Origin: Symsagittifera roscoffensis
Lineage: Eukaryota > Xenacoelomorpha > Acoela > Convolutidae
Reading direction: 5' to 3'
Assembly: GCF_963678635.1 (NCBI RefSeq)
Contig: NC_087063.1
Location: 64,773,290-64,837,289, forward strand
Length of the DNA: 64,000 bases
Position 1 is the stretch's first letter. The number at the start of each line of letters is the position of its first letter. The notes below the pieces were generated by a model. The model saw only the letters and a program-made list of their open reading frames with translations. It was not told where the DNA came from and made no database searches. Below are positions 19,610-34,600 of the stretch, in pieces. A program made the position numbers and the translations under genes.

Positions 19610-22600
19610 ATGGAAGACCTGCGACCTTATGTTCATTATTATTTGTTGTCGACTGCACTGTACACTTTCCTTTATTACCTCGTTGCTGAAAGGTGAGTCA
19701 CAGTTTTGAGTTCAATTCATGGGTGTTGTTTTTTTTACACATGCGAAGGATAGTGTGACCACGATGCAAATTTTTTACCCCAATCTAAGTCGCAAATAAA
19801 GGTGCCACTTTTGGTGACATTTTTGAATCAAGAGGTTGCATTGGCACAATAATATGTTTAAACATTTGATTTTTTTGAGTTAACATTTAGTTGTTTCTTT
19901 TTTATTTCATCAATTGAAGCGAAAAGAGCAATTTGTTTCATACAACAGTGCAATCATAAAAAATCAGAAATTTTCAGACTGTTTTTCCCGAAATTTTTGA
20001 AACGCAATTTTTTTTCTGCAAAATTTGGCTTGACACTTTCCAATTTATTGCATCACAAAGTTGTGTCCTTGTCTTTAGTTTATTACATTCCAAATTATTG
20101 TCTGCAAAATTTGTTTTTTCTTGTCCATTTCAAAGCTTCATAATCTTCGCAGCTTTCTAGCTTGGATTTGCGAATTGACTAATTTTTATTCCGATCAATC
20201 AAGAGACCGAAGGGAAAATGCCTTTTTCTATTAGTTTTACTCATTTTAAGTACTTTGGAGCCTCTCGATTGTGAAGTGCAGAATCTTTTTTAGTAGCTTT
20301 TTATTAGATCTTACGCTGATTGCAAGAAAACAATTGTTCAGCTGTTTTAACCGACTTCCAGTCTTGGGTTAATTTTGTGTATTTATTACTCTACCGAGCT
20401 TGAGAGCGTCAGTGTATTACTACGAACCTTCTTTTTCTAACCAAGTTCGCTAATGAAAGTGATCATTAAAAGTGTTCACTAATTTGATGGGACTTTTGCT
20501 ATAATCACAATCTGTAGAATTAAAAAGTTCACTGTTTTGTGGCGAGTGTTTGTGGTTTATTAAGCGTCTGGGGCTGAGTGGTTAGAGCGTGAGACTCATA
20601 ATCTTTTGATCGCTGATCGAATCCGAGACGTAGCCGAATCCGAGACTTGCTGTTATGTTACAACTTGATTGTTAATAATTTTTTGTCCGTGCGATTAGGT
20701 AAAGGTATCAAACCCAATTTTCAATATTTACTCAAGCAAAGTGTCTTATAATTTTACTGAAATGTCTGACTGTAAATATTTGATGGAGGAATACTGTCCA
20801 ATATTTGAAGGACAAAGGTTTCGGATTCGAGTCTACTTTTCTGCTACAAAAATTATGGATTAGTGCAGATAGTTGTGTTCTAAGAAATTCAGCTGATGTT
20901 TTTCAAAGAAAATAATTATTTTTACACAGGCAAGCTAGTGAGCGTAGTGTCATATTAGGAAGCAAGTTTTTTTTTCGATTGCAACTCCCAAATTTAAGTG
21001 CTCATTTGGTGACACTTATGGTCTATTTTTAAGCATTGGTAATGTAATAGCATATGTAGCTGCTTTGTAGATGCAGTGTGGCCAGGGTATCATTGCTATC
21101 AGTGCCAAATCAGTGCGAAGCTTGATCTATCATTGCTAGCAAATTCTCATCATTGCCGAGAAATTTTTGCCGCTCTTGTTCCATAAATCCAAAAATTGGA
21201 GGCATGTTTACAGTGTTTTTTTTTCTGGTATTATTTCAGGTAATATTCTGGGAATATTTTCAAACATTGTTCTGCGAGACAAATTTTGAAACATTGAGCT
21301 CAGTTGATATTTCGAAAAGTTCATTGTTTTGAATTGTGGTAAAAGTTGTGTCAAAAAGAGAGAGAAAAGCTTTTTGAAAAATTTCAGTGCTAGGCTTTCA
21401 ATTTTATCAGCACCAGTATCAATGGTGTCAGTGTCACCGTTTTTTGTACCGTTATCACCCTGTGGCGACTCGTGTTAACGTATTTTCTAGCGACTGTGGC
21501 GCAAATACTTCGACTTGCGATTACTTATCTCGAGGGAGGAGGTTCGATTCCAGCACATTGAAATAGTTTGATTTTTATTTGGTGCTTTTGCTGCATAGCG
21601 TTGGCAATTTCATAGCAACTCTAGCTGCCTTATTGGTTGCTAGTTCAGTAATTTTTTAAGCGAACGTGTAACTGATACGTGGTTGCGAGACTCCTAGTCT
21701 CCAGGTTGGAGGTTCGATACCGTAACGTACCAAAAGTATTATTTCTTAAGGCTTATTTTCACTTTTTGCCCAATTCATTTTTTTGCCTTTTTAGAGCTAC
21801 TTTTTGTTCTCGCTTGTTTTCCGAAGTGCATATTCTGTGTTTATCTTTGAACCCTCTTGTTTCAATTGCGAGAGCTAGTGAATTGTAATCGGGAACTAAA
21901 CTTTTTTCCCGTACACAACTGTTCTTACATTTTTTGCCGACATGCTTCAAGGCTGACTCTTTTTCTTGAAATATCAATTAAAACCATTTCAAATTTCTTG
22001 AAGGGTAGGAATTAATTTTTTCAAATGTAATTATTGAAAAAATATGGATTTTTTTGCTGATTTTTTGTTTTCCTCTTAATTTCTGTCGGTTGATTTCCCG
22101 TTGTTTTTTGATGCACTGCTGTTAAGCTTTTCAAGCCGTTCTTTTTCATGGCTACGGCTTTTTAATTTTTGATTCCATTTTTTTCAAGCCGTTCTTTTTC
22201 AAGCCGTTCTTTTCAGGCCGTTCTTTTTCATGGCTACGGCTTTTTAATTTTTGATTCCATTTTTTGAACCATTTTTTAAAATCTAAAATTGAAAGTCGCT
22301 CTAGTTGGTACATTTACCAACTCTGATTTTAAATGATTTTATAATTTTTTTGTTAAACTGGTTTGGCGTATGCTATATCGGTTTTTTCGACAAACGTTGC
22401 GCATTTTCAAGGGCGCGTTATCTTTAATGATTTATAGCTAGAAGTTTTTTTGTCTCAAGTTTCGTTTTCGGCCTAACAAGGGTCAACCCAGTTTGTTTCG
22501 CCCTAGTTGCCGCATGATCATTGTTTCTCAATGCTTGTTAGTGCTGTTTATACATCGTCCGAGACAAAGTTATGAAATTGTTGTAGATTTGAAAGTTATG

Positions 22601-25600
22601 AAATTGTTGTAATTTTTATTTGTTGCAGACTTCGAAAATTTTTTAGATTGAATTGTTTTAGGTTTGCACTTTCGTTATTGGCCTAACGAGGTTCGTAAAA
22701 ACTGTATTTTGATATTTTAAATTTGTCTTTTCCTCTTACTTGGATAAAAGAAAAATGAAATGAATGGAGCTTCAAGTGCAAAGTTATCGGAAACAGTCGA
22801 TTCTTCAGCAGATCGAGTTAGCTGTGTCAGAAAAAATTGTCTTCCGTGAAATGATTCTCTACCCTGCCTTGCATGTTAACTAAATTTTTATATGAACTAT
22901 AAGTGTGTTTGAGAATTGATGCATTGTGCTGATTGTTGAAAACTGTTAAGATATTTACGCTTGCTATAAGCAAGCGCTATCAAATCGGAAGGTAGACTTC
23001 CGGGTAAATAACTAGTTTAACCAAATAAGTTAAAAAATTTGACATGCTCAATGCTCTTCACTTGACATGCTCTTCAACAGACCTGCACAATTTCATGAAA
23101 ATTCAAATTTAACTATTTGGTGTGTACTAGTTACTACAGGGTACTAATTTTTACAAAATCAGTTTTTTTTTCGGCCCAACTGGTGTCTGCTCAAAGATTG
23201 TCGGCCTTGTTTCCGCTTCGTAAGTTTTTTTTTCAGTTGCTAATGTGACTTTCAAATGTATTGCTTGGCATGTTTGCCTAGAATTCCTGTTTGATGGAAA
23301 CGCATTTTGAAAGTGTATGGGATTGGGTTTTTATTTTTTTTTGAGGCGTTTTGGGATTATTTTACCAATATTTTCCTTTTTTTTCGTTTTCTCAAAAACT
23401 AATCTATGAAATCTGAGATTTTGGTTTCATTGAATGGAACGCATGTATCTCCTCCATAAGTGGTTGCACCCAAGTTTTTTTACAAATGAAATTATGGCCC
23501 CCGGAATACTCATTTTTTTCGACCATTTCTTAAAATCTTTTCCAATTTTTCTCGAAAACTACCCAGGCAAGTCTGAAGACTTTGGTTTCAATGGATGGCG
23601 CAAAGTTTTTAATACAAAAATTAATGGCCCTCGGAAAAGTCAAATATTTGATTTTTCGTTCGTTTTTCCAATTTTTTTTTGACTTTTATCGAAAACTACT
23701 CTTCCAAATCTGAGTTCATTGGATCAATGGAGAGAACAGGTTATTTGAAACCTCCATGCACTAAGCGGCTCTAACTAATTTGCTGTCGTAAAACGTTATG
23801 GCCCTCGGAAAAGTCAAACTTTTGATTTTTTAACCGTTTTTTGAAACTTTTAGACTTTTCTCGAAAACTACCCTGTCAAACCTAGGTTTTTGGGTTTAAT
23901 CGAAATCACATCGGATGAATCTCTTCAGCATATGTGGCTACGCTTAATTTGTTTGAAAGAAAAATCTATGATTCTTGGAAATGTCAATTTTTTGATTTGT
24001 TTACCGTTTTTGGGACTTTTCTCGATGACTATCCTGCCAAAGCTGATATCATAGGTTTTATCGATACTTGTAAAGTTTTCTACGCCCTGTTTTTTTAAGA
24101 AAATAATTATGGGCTTCAAACTCGTGAATGTTTTGAAAATTGGACCATTTTTGGAAGTCAATTGTTTTAATTTTGACAATTTTTTATTTTTCTTAAAAAC
24201 TACCCTATCAAATTTGAGATGAAAATTTCATGAAAGAAGCGGTTGCGCGAATTTTTTTTTACTGAAGAGGCTCTTCCCTAAGTTTTTGTAAGAGAAAGGT
24301 TTTGTCTTTGGTAAACTTCCAAAACCTCAAAAATTTGCACTCTTCTCACTTATTTTAGTAAGAAACAACTAAGGATTTGGGCGAAGTCCAATTTTTGATA
24401 TTACGTATTTCTTCCCGCATCAGTATCACAAGTTCAAAAGTTATCAAATGCCTACCTACAGATTTAGCTGAGCCCTAGGTGTCCTTCATCGAGACACGAA
24501 AATTTTGGTTCACCTATTTTTTTCAATATTTTTTTAATGACTGTGTTGTATCCCAAGTGTTGCGAAGTTCCACTTCTCCTATGTGTGAAAAGTTGTATAT
24601 GATAAGTTATTGCGTAGTCGTTGTTTTTGAGCCTGAACATTGGAATAGATTTTTTATCGCAATTTTTGCTGAGCTGGGGTGCGCATCTGGTTTTTTTGTG
24701 TCCATCTTAATCGTCCAAAGATGGTTCTGTTACAAGTTCCTTCAAAGTTAAACAAATTTGCGGACCACTTCGTGGTAAGAAGGAACTATTTGTTAGTAAT
24801 GGTTTTTCTCTCAATTTTGACTACTCCAAAGAAAGTTCATTGATGTTCAAGAGTTGCTTTATAGCAAAAGATTTTTGGTCCTGATTCGAACTAACAAAAA
24901 TTTTTCTCTGTGTCGAGGAAAGTTGGTCTGAAATTTATCATTTTCAGATTAAATTGGAAGAATTTATTGGTGGTAGAATTGATTCCTGTACTTAACAAAC
25001 TTAGAGGAATTTTAGGAAAAGTGAAAAGTTTTGTTTTTTCGAAAAAAAATTTTCTCTGAATTTCATTTTTTTTACATTAGCGCACTTTGGTGATCGTTAC
25101 TGTAATAGTACATCTATTTTCTTTTCTTATCTAAGTCGCAAATAGTGATGCCATTTTACGGCTTTTCATAGAATGTGCTTTGACATTCGAAACGTAATAA
25201 ATTAAAATAACTGATGCATTTTAATTCATCAAATTAACCGAAACAGCTATTCGTTTTCGACAAAACAAAATGAAAAATTGATTTCCAGAAATTTTCCAAC
25301 TCAATATATCTGGCAATTTTTTGATATGCATAGTTAATGCTTAATGTGGCTTTATGCTTCCCAGTTTGCTGCATACAAACTCAGTGTGGGTGCCTTCAGT
25401 TTATATAATCCTTTTAATACTTGCAATAATTTGTATGTTTGTATTTGGTATGTAGCTGCATTGCATTGACATTTTCTGCTGCATTGCATTGACAATTTAT
25501 TAGCATATGTAGCTGCTTTATTTGTGAGTAGTGTTTGACGATTGTTAAGCGCTCGTGGCCGAGAGGGGAGGGCGTAAGACTCCCAATCACGGTGTCGGAG

Positions 25601-28600
25601 GTTCGAAGCTAATAATTCGCAAAGTTTCACTAATTCGAGGGTCTTTCCTTTTCTTCATTTCATTTTATAAAGCTGCTTTTTGTCTCGTTCTCGCTTGTGT
25701 TTGCCAATAATCTCGCTAACCTTCTTTTCTAACCTAACTCGCAAATATTAGTGCGTTTTGAGGGCTTCTTTACAACTTTTTAATAGCATGTGCTTTGATA
25801 TTCAAATAGTTATAAGTTAACACAATTGATGCATTTTAAATTCATCAAATGAAACGAAAAAAGTGATTTGTTTCAAACATAACAATAATGAAAACTCGGT
25901 TTAAATAAAAACTGAAATCTCGCAATTTTTGAAATGCATACTTTATACATGATGCGGCTTTGTCCTTTGCAATTTGTTACATGCAAAATTAGTGTGAATA
26001 CATTCAGTTTGTTATATTTCTAATTATTACTTGCAAAATTGTATCTAATTGTATTTTGTGCCCTTTTTGTTGAATCGTATTGGCAATTTATTAGCTTATG
26101 TAGCTGCTTCATTCGGTGTTAGTGTTTGTCGGTGGTTGAGCGTGCGTGGCGGAGTGGTAAGTGCGAGAGACTCGAATTCTTTAGGTTGTGACAGCTCGAA
26201 GTCTAGACTTAGCCGAGTTTTAACTTATTCGAGGCTTATTTTTTTTTTCATATTTGACTGTATAAAGCTGTTTTTGTTGTGTTCTCGCGAATGTTTGCGA
26301 AGCGTAGATTTGTCTCTTGTGTTAACACTAGCGTCAGCTTAGTGGATTATTAAGAGCCTACTTTTCTAACCCAACTCGCAAATTTTGGTGCCTCTTTGGG
26401 GGCTTCTTTACAGCTTTTTGATAGTGTGTGCTTGGACATTCAAATAATTATAAGGTTACACAGTTAATGCAATTCAAATTCATCAAATGAACCGAAAAAA
26501 AAGCTGTTTGTTTCAAAGATCTTAATCACAAAAACTCGATTCCAGAAATTTTCTCACTCATTCTCTCAATTTTTTGAAATGAATAATTTATACATATTGT
26601 GGCTGAATGCTTTGCGATTTGTTACATGGAAAGTTAGTGTGGATGCCTTCAGTTTAATATAATTCAAACGTTACTTGCAAATTGTATCTAGTTGTGTATG
26701 TGCCCTTTTTGCTTAATCTCATTGGCAGTTTATTAGCATATGTAACTGCTTTATTTGTGACTAGTGTTTTTCATTGGTTAAGCGTGCTTGGCTGACTGGT
26801 TAGTGCGTGAGACTCCAAATCTCATGATTGCAGTAGGTCGCAGATCGAATTCTAGATTTAGCCGATTTTTTGCTAATTGGAGGCTGATTTCTGTTTTTTT
26901 TTGTTTTTTCACATTGCATTTCTAGAGCTGCCTTTTGTCAGGTTCTCGCTAGTTTGCGAAGCAAAGCTTCGCCTCTGTGTAAAAGTCGGAACTCTTTTTG
27001 CTCATTGCACAGCAACCGTTGTTCCTACTTTTCAGTAATTATATTTGTGGTTTTGTTCGGATGAAGAATCTCGCAATTTTTGAAATGCATACTTTATAAA
27101 TGATGCGGCTTTGTCATTTGCAATTTGTTACATGCAAAATTAGTGTGAATACATTCAGTTTGTTATATTTCTAATTATTACTTGCAAAATTGTATCTAAT
27201 TGTATTTTGTGCCCTTTTTGTCGAATCGTATTGGCAATTTATTAGCTTATAAATTAGACGAAGAATAAATTAGACGAAGAATTGATTGGTGATGGACCTA
27301 AAAGTTTCACCTCACGTAAAATTTTTTACCGCTCATCCGTGCGTTTTGAACCTAATTCAGTCATCCTTTACTTAACAAAATTGGAGGAAATTTTGGAAAG
27401 TTGAAAAGTTTTGATTTTTCGATTTTTCAAAATTTTTTTCTAAATTTGATATTTTTCACTAGCGCACTTGAGTGAGCGCTACTGTAATATTACGTATATT
27501 TTCTTATCGAAGTCGCAAATATTATTGCCACTTCTACGGCTTTTTGATAGCATGTGCTTTGGCATTCAAAATGTTATAAGCTAACACAGTTGATGCATTT
27601 TAATTCATCAAATTAACCGAAAAAATCTATTTGTTTCAATCAACATAACAAAATAAAAAAATAATTTCAGAAGTTTTCTAACTCAATATATTTCGCAGTT
27701 TTTTGAAATGCATAGCTTATGCATAATCTGGCTTCGTGCTTTCCAGTTGTTTTGCAGGCGGATGCCTTCAGTTTGTTATATTCCAAATTATTACTTACAA
27801 AATTGTGTATGTTTGTCTTTGGTGCCTTTTTTGCCGCATCGCATTGGCAATTTCTTAGCGTATGCAGCTGCTTTTTTCGTGACTAGTGTTTGCCGATTGT
27901 TACGCGCTCGTGGCCGAGAAGGCAGGGCGTGAGACTCACATTCACGGGGTCGCAGGTTCGAAGTCAGTATGCGCTAAAGTTTTACTAATTCGAGGATTTG
28001 TTATAAAGCTGCTTTTTTGTCGTGTTCTAGTTAATGTTTGCGAAGCGCAGATTCGTCTCTGTTTCTACACTAGCGTCAGCTTAGTGTATTTTCAAGAGCA
28101 TTCTTTTTTCTAACAAAACTTGTAAATATTGGTGCCACTTTGGGGGCTTTTTTACAGCTTTTTGATAGCATGTGCTTCAACATTTAAATAATTATAAGAT
28201 ATTACTGTAATATTATGTATTTTAAATTCATCAGTTGAACCTAAAAAATGCAATTGTTTCAAAGAACATAATAATTAAAACTCGATTTTGGAAATTTAAT
28301 ATATCTTGCATTTTTTGTTGAAATGCATTTTTTCTACTTTGTATTTTTATGCTTTGCGATTTCTTACATGCAAAGTTAGTGTGAATACCTTCAGTTTGTT
28401 TTATTTTAATTTTTTTTACAAAATTGTATCTTATTATTTTTCGTGCCCTTTTTGCTGAATGGCCTTGGCAATTTATAAGCATATGTATACTCTTAATTTG
28501 TGTTTGTCGGTGGTTGAGCGTGCGTGGCTGAGTGGTTAGTGCGTGAATCTCTTGATTGCAATTGGTCACATCGAATTCTAGACCTAGCCGAATTTTTGCT

Positions 28601-31600
28601 ATTGTGAGGCTGATTTCTGTTTTTTCTTAAAGCACTTTCTAGAGCTGCTTTTTGTCGTGTTCTCGCTATTGTTTGCGAAGCGAAGCTTCGCCTCTGTGTA
28701 TTAATCGGAACTGTTTTTGTTCATTTCACAGCAACTGTTTTTCCTTGTTGGAAAAGCGAGCTTTGAATTGTTGGTTTTGGGTCGCCAAATTTTATGAGGA
28801 TTATAAATTTTAGTTTATACTGCAAGTGCCTTCAAAGTTAAACAAATTTGGTTGTTCCGACCACTTCACGGGGTATGAAGGAACTATATGCTAGTTATGG
28901 TTTTCTCTCAATTGTGACTACGCCAAAGACAGTTTATAGATGTTCAACAGTGGCTTTATACCAAAATATTTCGTTTGTGATTGGAATTACAAAAATAATT
29001 TTTCTCAGTGGCGAGGAAATTTAGTTGCAATTTGATCATTTTCAGAATAAATTAGACGAAGAATTGATTGGTGATGGACCTAAAAGTTTCACCTCACTTA
29101 AAATTTTTTACCGCTCATCCGTGCGTTTTGAACCTAATTCAGTCATCCTTTACTTAACAAAATTGGAGGAAATTTTGGAAAGTTTTGATTTTTCGATTTT
29201 TTAAAATATTTTCTGAATTTGACATTTTTCACTAGTGCACTTGAGTGAGCGCTACTGTAATTTTACGTATATTTTCTTTTCTTATCGAAGTCGCAAATAT
29301 TATAGCCACTTCTACGGCTTTTTGATAGCATGTGCTTTGACATTCGAAATGTTATAAGCTAACACAGGTGATGCATTTTAATTCGTCAAATTAACCGAAA
29401 AAACCTATTTGTTTCAATCAGCATAACAAAATAAAAAATTAATTTCAGAAATTTTCCGACTCAATGTATTTCGCAGTCTTTTGAAATGCATAGCTTATGC
29501 ATAATCTTGCTTTGTGCTTTCCAGTTTTTTTTGCAGGCGGATGCCTTCAGTTTGTTATATTCTAAATTATTACTTACAAAATTGTGTGTTTGTCTTTGGT
29601 GCCTTTTTTGCTGCATCGCATTGGCAATTTCTTAGCGTATGTAGCTGCTTTTTTGATGACTAGTGTTTGCCGATTGTTACGCGCTCGTGGCCGAGAAGGC
29701 AGGGCGTGAGACTCCCATTCACGGGGTCGCAGGTTCGAAGTCAGTATGCGCTAAAGTTTTACTAATTCGAGGATTAGTTATAAAGCTGCTTTTTTGTCGT
29801 GTTCTAGTTAATGTTTGCGAAGCGCAGATTCGTCTCTGTTTCTACACTAGCGTCAGCTTAGTGTATTTTAAAGAGCCTTCTTTTTTTCTAACAAAACTTG
29901 TAAATATTTGTGCCACTTTGGGGACTTTTTTTTACAGCTTTTGATAGCATGTGCTTCAACAATTTAAATAGTTATACGTAATTACTGTAATATTATGTAT
30001 TTTTAAATCATCAGTTGAACCGAAAAAATGCAATTGTTTCAAAGAACATCTAATTAAAACTCGATTTTGGAAATACAATATATCTCGCATTTTTTGTTGA
30101 AATGCATTTATTCTACTTTGTGTTTTTATGCTTTGCGATTTCTTACATGCAAAGTTAGTGTGGATGCCTTCAGTTTGTTATATTTTAGTTTTTTTGCAAA
30201 ATTGTATCTTATGGTTTTTCGTGCCCTTTTTGCTGAATCGCCTTGGCAACTTATTAGCATATGTAGACTCTTTATTTGTATTTGTCGGTGGTTGAGAGTG
30301 CGTGGCTGAGTGGTTAATGCGTGAATCTTTTGATTGCAGTTGGTCACAGATCGAATTCTAGACCTAGCCGAATTTTTGCCATTGGGAGGCTGATTTCTGT
30401 TTTTTCTTATTGCACTTTCTAGAGCTGCTTTTTGTCGTGTTCTCGCTATTGTTTGCGAAGCCTCTGTGTATTAATCGGAACTGTTTTTCTTCATTGCACA
30501 GCAACTGTTTTTCCTTGTTAGAAAAGCGAGCTTTGAATTGTTGGTTTTGGGTCGCCAAATTTTTTGAGGATCATAAATTTTAGTTTATACTACAAGTACC
30601 TTCAAAGTTAAACAAATTTGGTTGTTCCGACCACTTCACGGGGTATGAAGGAACTATATGCTAGTATTGTTTTTCTCTCAATTGTGACTTTCCCAAAAAA
30701 GCTCATAGATACTCAGCAGTGGCTTCGTACCAAAATATTTTGTTTGTAATTGGAGTTACAAAAATAATTTTTCTCAGTTAGTTGGAATTTGATCATTTTC
30801 AGAATCAATTAGAAGAATTGATTAGTGGCGCGGACTTATAATTTGCATTTTGCACCATGCTTAAGCTTTTTTTTACTTTTCATGCGTGCATTTATAACCA
30901 CATTCAGTCATTCTTACTTTAAAAATTTGAGAAAGTTTTGAACAAAAATGTGTAAAAGTTTTGATTTTTCCATTTTTCAACAAGTTTTCTGTGACTTTCA
31001 TTTTGTAAATTGTTGTTATCGGTAAACTTCTTGCTAATTGCATAGCAACAGGTGTTCCTGGTTTTCAGTAAATTTTTCTAATATCGAAAGTTTTGTTTGA
31101 TTGTGGTTTGTTCAGGTGACCTATATTCGGAGGTTTTTTCAGCTTAGTTTTTTTTATTGACAAACCTAACTTTTAAATTTTTTTGGTTTAATTGTGTAGA
31201 CTTTTTTTAGAAATCCGAGGTTTGAAATGTTATTGTTGGCTCGCCAAATTGTTTAAGCATTATAATTTTTAATTTATACCATAAGTCATGCGAAGCTTTG
31301 CTTCGCCTGTGCCAAATTGTTATGACAAGATTACAAGATTTTGTATCTTTTGATATAAAGACAGAATAATTTTTGTTCAGATTGCTACCGAAGTTGATTC
31401 CGGCCTATAGCAAGCTGACAGTGGATCAAACTAAAGAATGGGTGTCGAACACCGCTTCAATAGTGACATCACTGATATGCGCAGTGGGAACAGTTATGGG
31501 TCTGGGTATGCAGCTGGAGGGGAATGTGAAGTTCACTATTCTACAGGTGCTAGTGACTGCCATGACTGGCTATTGGGTATCTGACACCATCTTCAGGATG

Positions 31601-34600
31601 AACAATCTGCACGTACTAAAGAACAGACGTTTTCAGTACTTCTTAGTGTTTCACCATTTATTGGGCAAGTATTCAATCATGTAATTACATTTGCGAAAGA
31701 AAGTGTCTTGTAGTCAACTAGAGTTTTCAAAAAACAATTTTTCTCACAAATCTTAATTGCTTTTCTTACTTGCTTTTTTGTTGAAGCTTAAGAACTTCCA
31801 GGTTCGCTCCCACATGGCGTAGAGGTAACGCTGTCGCCTTTACACCCTAGTGTCAGAGCTTCGAGTGTTATTATTACACTTGCGATAAGCAAGGGTCTTG
31901 CAACTGGCACTAGACTTTTTTCCGTTAACAAATTTGTTTCACACGATCACTTCTAGAGGGTTTTCACTTCTAGTTTTAAATATCATTTTTATTATCTGGT
32001 ACTAATTTTATCAACCTTATTTGTGAAGCATGGATTTTATTTTGATTACTTTTTTAACTATATTTAAAAGTTATGTAATTTGTCATTTTACCACGTCTGA
32101 TTTTGAATTTATATAAGTTTTTTTTTCGACTAAATGGTTTCGGCTGACGTTGCATCGTCTTACTCACCTTATATTTTGGTTGACGAATAATTTTTGATTT
32201 TTTTTTGGTTTTCTCACAAACTTATCTCCCAAATCTGAGATTTGGCGTTCAATGGATAGAGCGTTTTATGGCAAGCTCACCTGCATAGCGGCTACGTCCA
32301 ATTTTTTTCTATAAAAAGTTATGGCCCGCGGGAAAATCAATAATTGGTTTTGTACCGATTTTTGAAACGATTTGTCATTTTTCAAAAACGAAACTCTCAA
32401 ATCTTTAGGTTAAGTTTTCAGGTTCAATCGCGAAACCCGGTTTTGGTAATGGGCTTTTTTCCAGTTGCCAACCCCCTCGTGAAATTACAAAATAAAAAAG
32501 TTCAAAAATTGTTCACACGGCATTTTGCTCACTTGTTCAAGAACAAATTTGTAAATAAATTCTTTCCAAAATTGCTTTTATGTGTTGCTTTTAATTTTTC
32601 CAAATCGATTTGTTGAAATTTTTTTTGTTTTTGTCCTGTTTTTTGGCTTAATGGGTTTCCGCCCATTTTATATCGGTTTTGTGGCCTCATATTGCGGCAC
32701 CTTGACACTTTTTCGTCTTGTAGGGTTTCTGGTCAGATTTTTTCGGCTTTGTTACTGCTTGATGAAATTTTTCCCGATTGCTGATTTTGACTTCCATTGT
32801 CCGGGTTTGTTTATTTTAGAAGATACATATTCCTGTTGCACTTGTAATTATATATTTAGTTGCATGTATAAATATAGAATTTCGATATTATTATTTTTTG
32901 GCTTCTGGTTTTGGCTTTTTTGTTGTCGATTAAGCTCTCGTATTAGTTTCCGAAATGTATATACTACCTTCCCTTCTGTATATATTAGGCTCTCGTGGAT
33001 TCTTTATGAGCATGTATACATGATACTATATGTACATGTTTTTAATAATTTTATTTTGCCGAATTATTTCAGCTCATTGGCTGCCGGCTTTAATTCCGTC
33101 TGCTTATTCACTAAATATATAGTTTCCTACAATCTTCCGATACTAATTATGAAATCGATAAGAACTTGGCGTCAAAATTTTGAATGCTCAAGTTCAACAT
33201 CATTGAGACCTCGTGAAAACATTTAAGTAAATTTAACCACACATAACTTTCGATTTTATTCTTTTTTTTTCCTAGGGTAATATCGTTCGAAGTCCTCTTT
33301 GATAGTTCTTGAGCGTCATGCTGTTTCAACTCTTTTTTTTTCATTGCAAGTGGTGCGTAGCTCAGCTTCGCCTCTATGTTTAAAATTCAACCTACGAAAA
33401 CTGAAATTGTGGAATACCTAGTGTTTTAACATTTTTTTCGGCTTATATTTCTTCTGTTTGTGTATATATCGCAGGTGATGCGAAGTTCCGCTTCGACTCC
33501 GTGTAATAAATTAGTTTCAAATTATATTCAATCTAATTTACTTTGGAGAACTTCTGAAACTTTTAGCGAGCGGGTGGGACTTCAAGTGCAGGGATAATAT
33601 ATCATTCCCAAGGCTGGTTTTTGAAAACTGAAAATCTAATTAAATTGAAGAAAAAATTAGGTTGTGGACTTTTTCTGTTCCAGGAATCATTGCAATTCAG
33701 ATAGCAGTGCTGCACCGCGAAATGATGGATGCGAAGGTGGGTGTTATTTCAGAATTTCTTTTGACCTATTTTATGTAATGCTAGCAGCTCTAGTGGAGAT
33801 ATCATATGCGATTTTTGAGTCATGAAATAAAATCGAAAGCAGAGTTCATGAAAACGTTTGGCATTCAATAGAGAGAGAGAGAGAGATTTTTCTTATACAC
33901 CTTATCAAGGAGAACTAGCAATAGTGATCTGCCGTTTTTATGATATCTTTCTTTGTTTTTAGCTGGTCTTTATCCTGATGGAGGTGGGCAGTCTGTTCAT
34001 CAATGTGCGCTTCTGTCTGCTGGACCTGAACTTCGACAGGAGCCACCCAGTGTACGAGAGGGTGTCCCACTGCATGATAGCCACCTTCTTCCTCACCAGA
34101 CTCCTCCCCGTGCCATACATGTACCACGAAGGTAGGCCATACATACACTCTCAAGTTCAGACTGCAAGTCGACAATTCGTCGAAAGCGACAGCGGTCATA
34201 ATAGTACCATTCGCGGATCTTTTTGGTTCGAAGAGGTCAATTTGCAATGAATTAGAAATCAAGGGTTTAGTCGTCGCTCGAATAACCGAACCTTGAGAAA
34301 AAGCAAAACTCTAATAATCTAACTCATTCGATAACTAAGAGTTGAAGAACGTAGTTCAGACTCTTATATAATTCGCGATGATGTTTTTTTCGTTTTCTTT
34401 TTCAGCAAAAGTCTTAAACTTTATTCAGGCTCAGATGCTCTTTTTCGTGGTTTGGTTTTTTAATTTTTACTTAAGTTCACTTCATTTCCTTTGTCTGAAG
34501 GAAGGCAAACTCTCCACTATCGAACCGCAAAAGGGTAAAACTCAAGAAAAAGGTGATCGACTTTTAGTTTCGAAAATGAACTTTAATTTTCAGATTTCCC

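Noticed and set aside
25551-25612. Functional tRNA-Ser or tRNA-Leu genes in the 25-30 kb array
   Set aside because: Box A and B are present, but acceptor and T stems do not close and the modules sit within ~0.6 kb repeats, so they are SINE-type relics.
33915-34262. Minus-strand 115-codon ORF over the TLCD exon 4
   Set aside because: Shadow of a real exon on the opposite strand.
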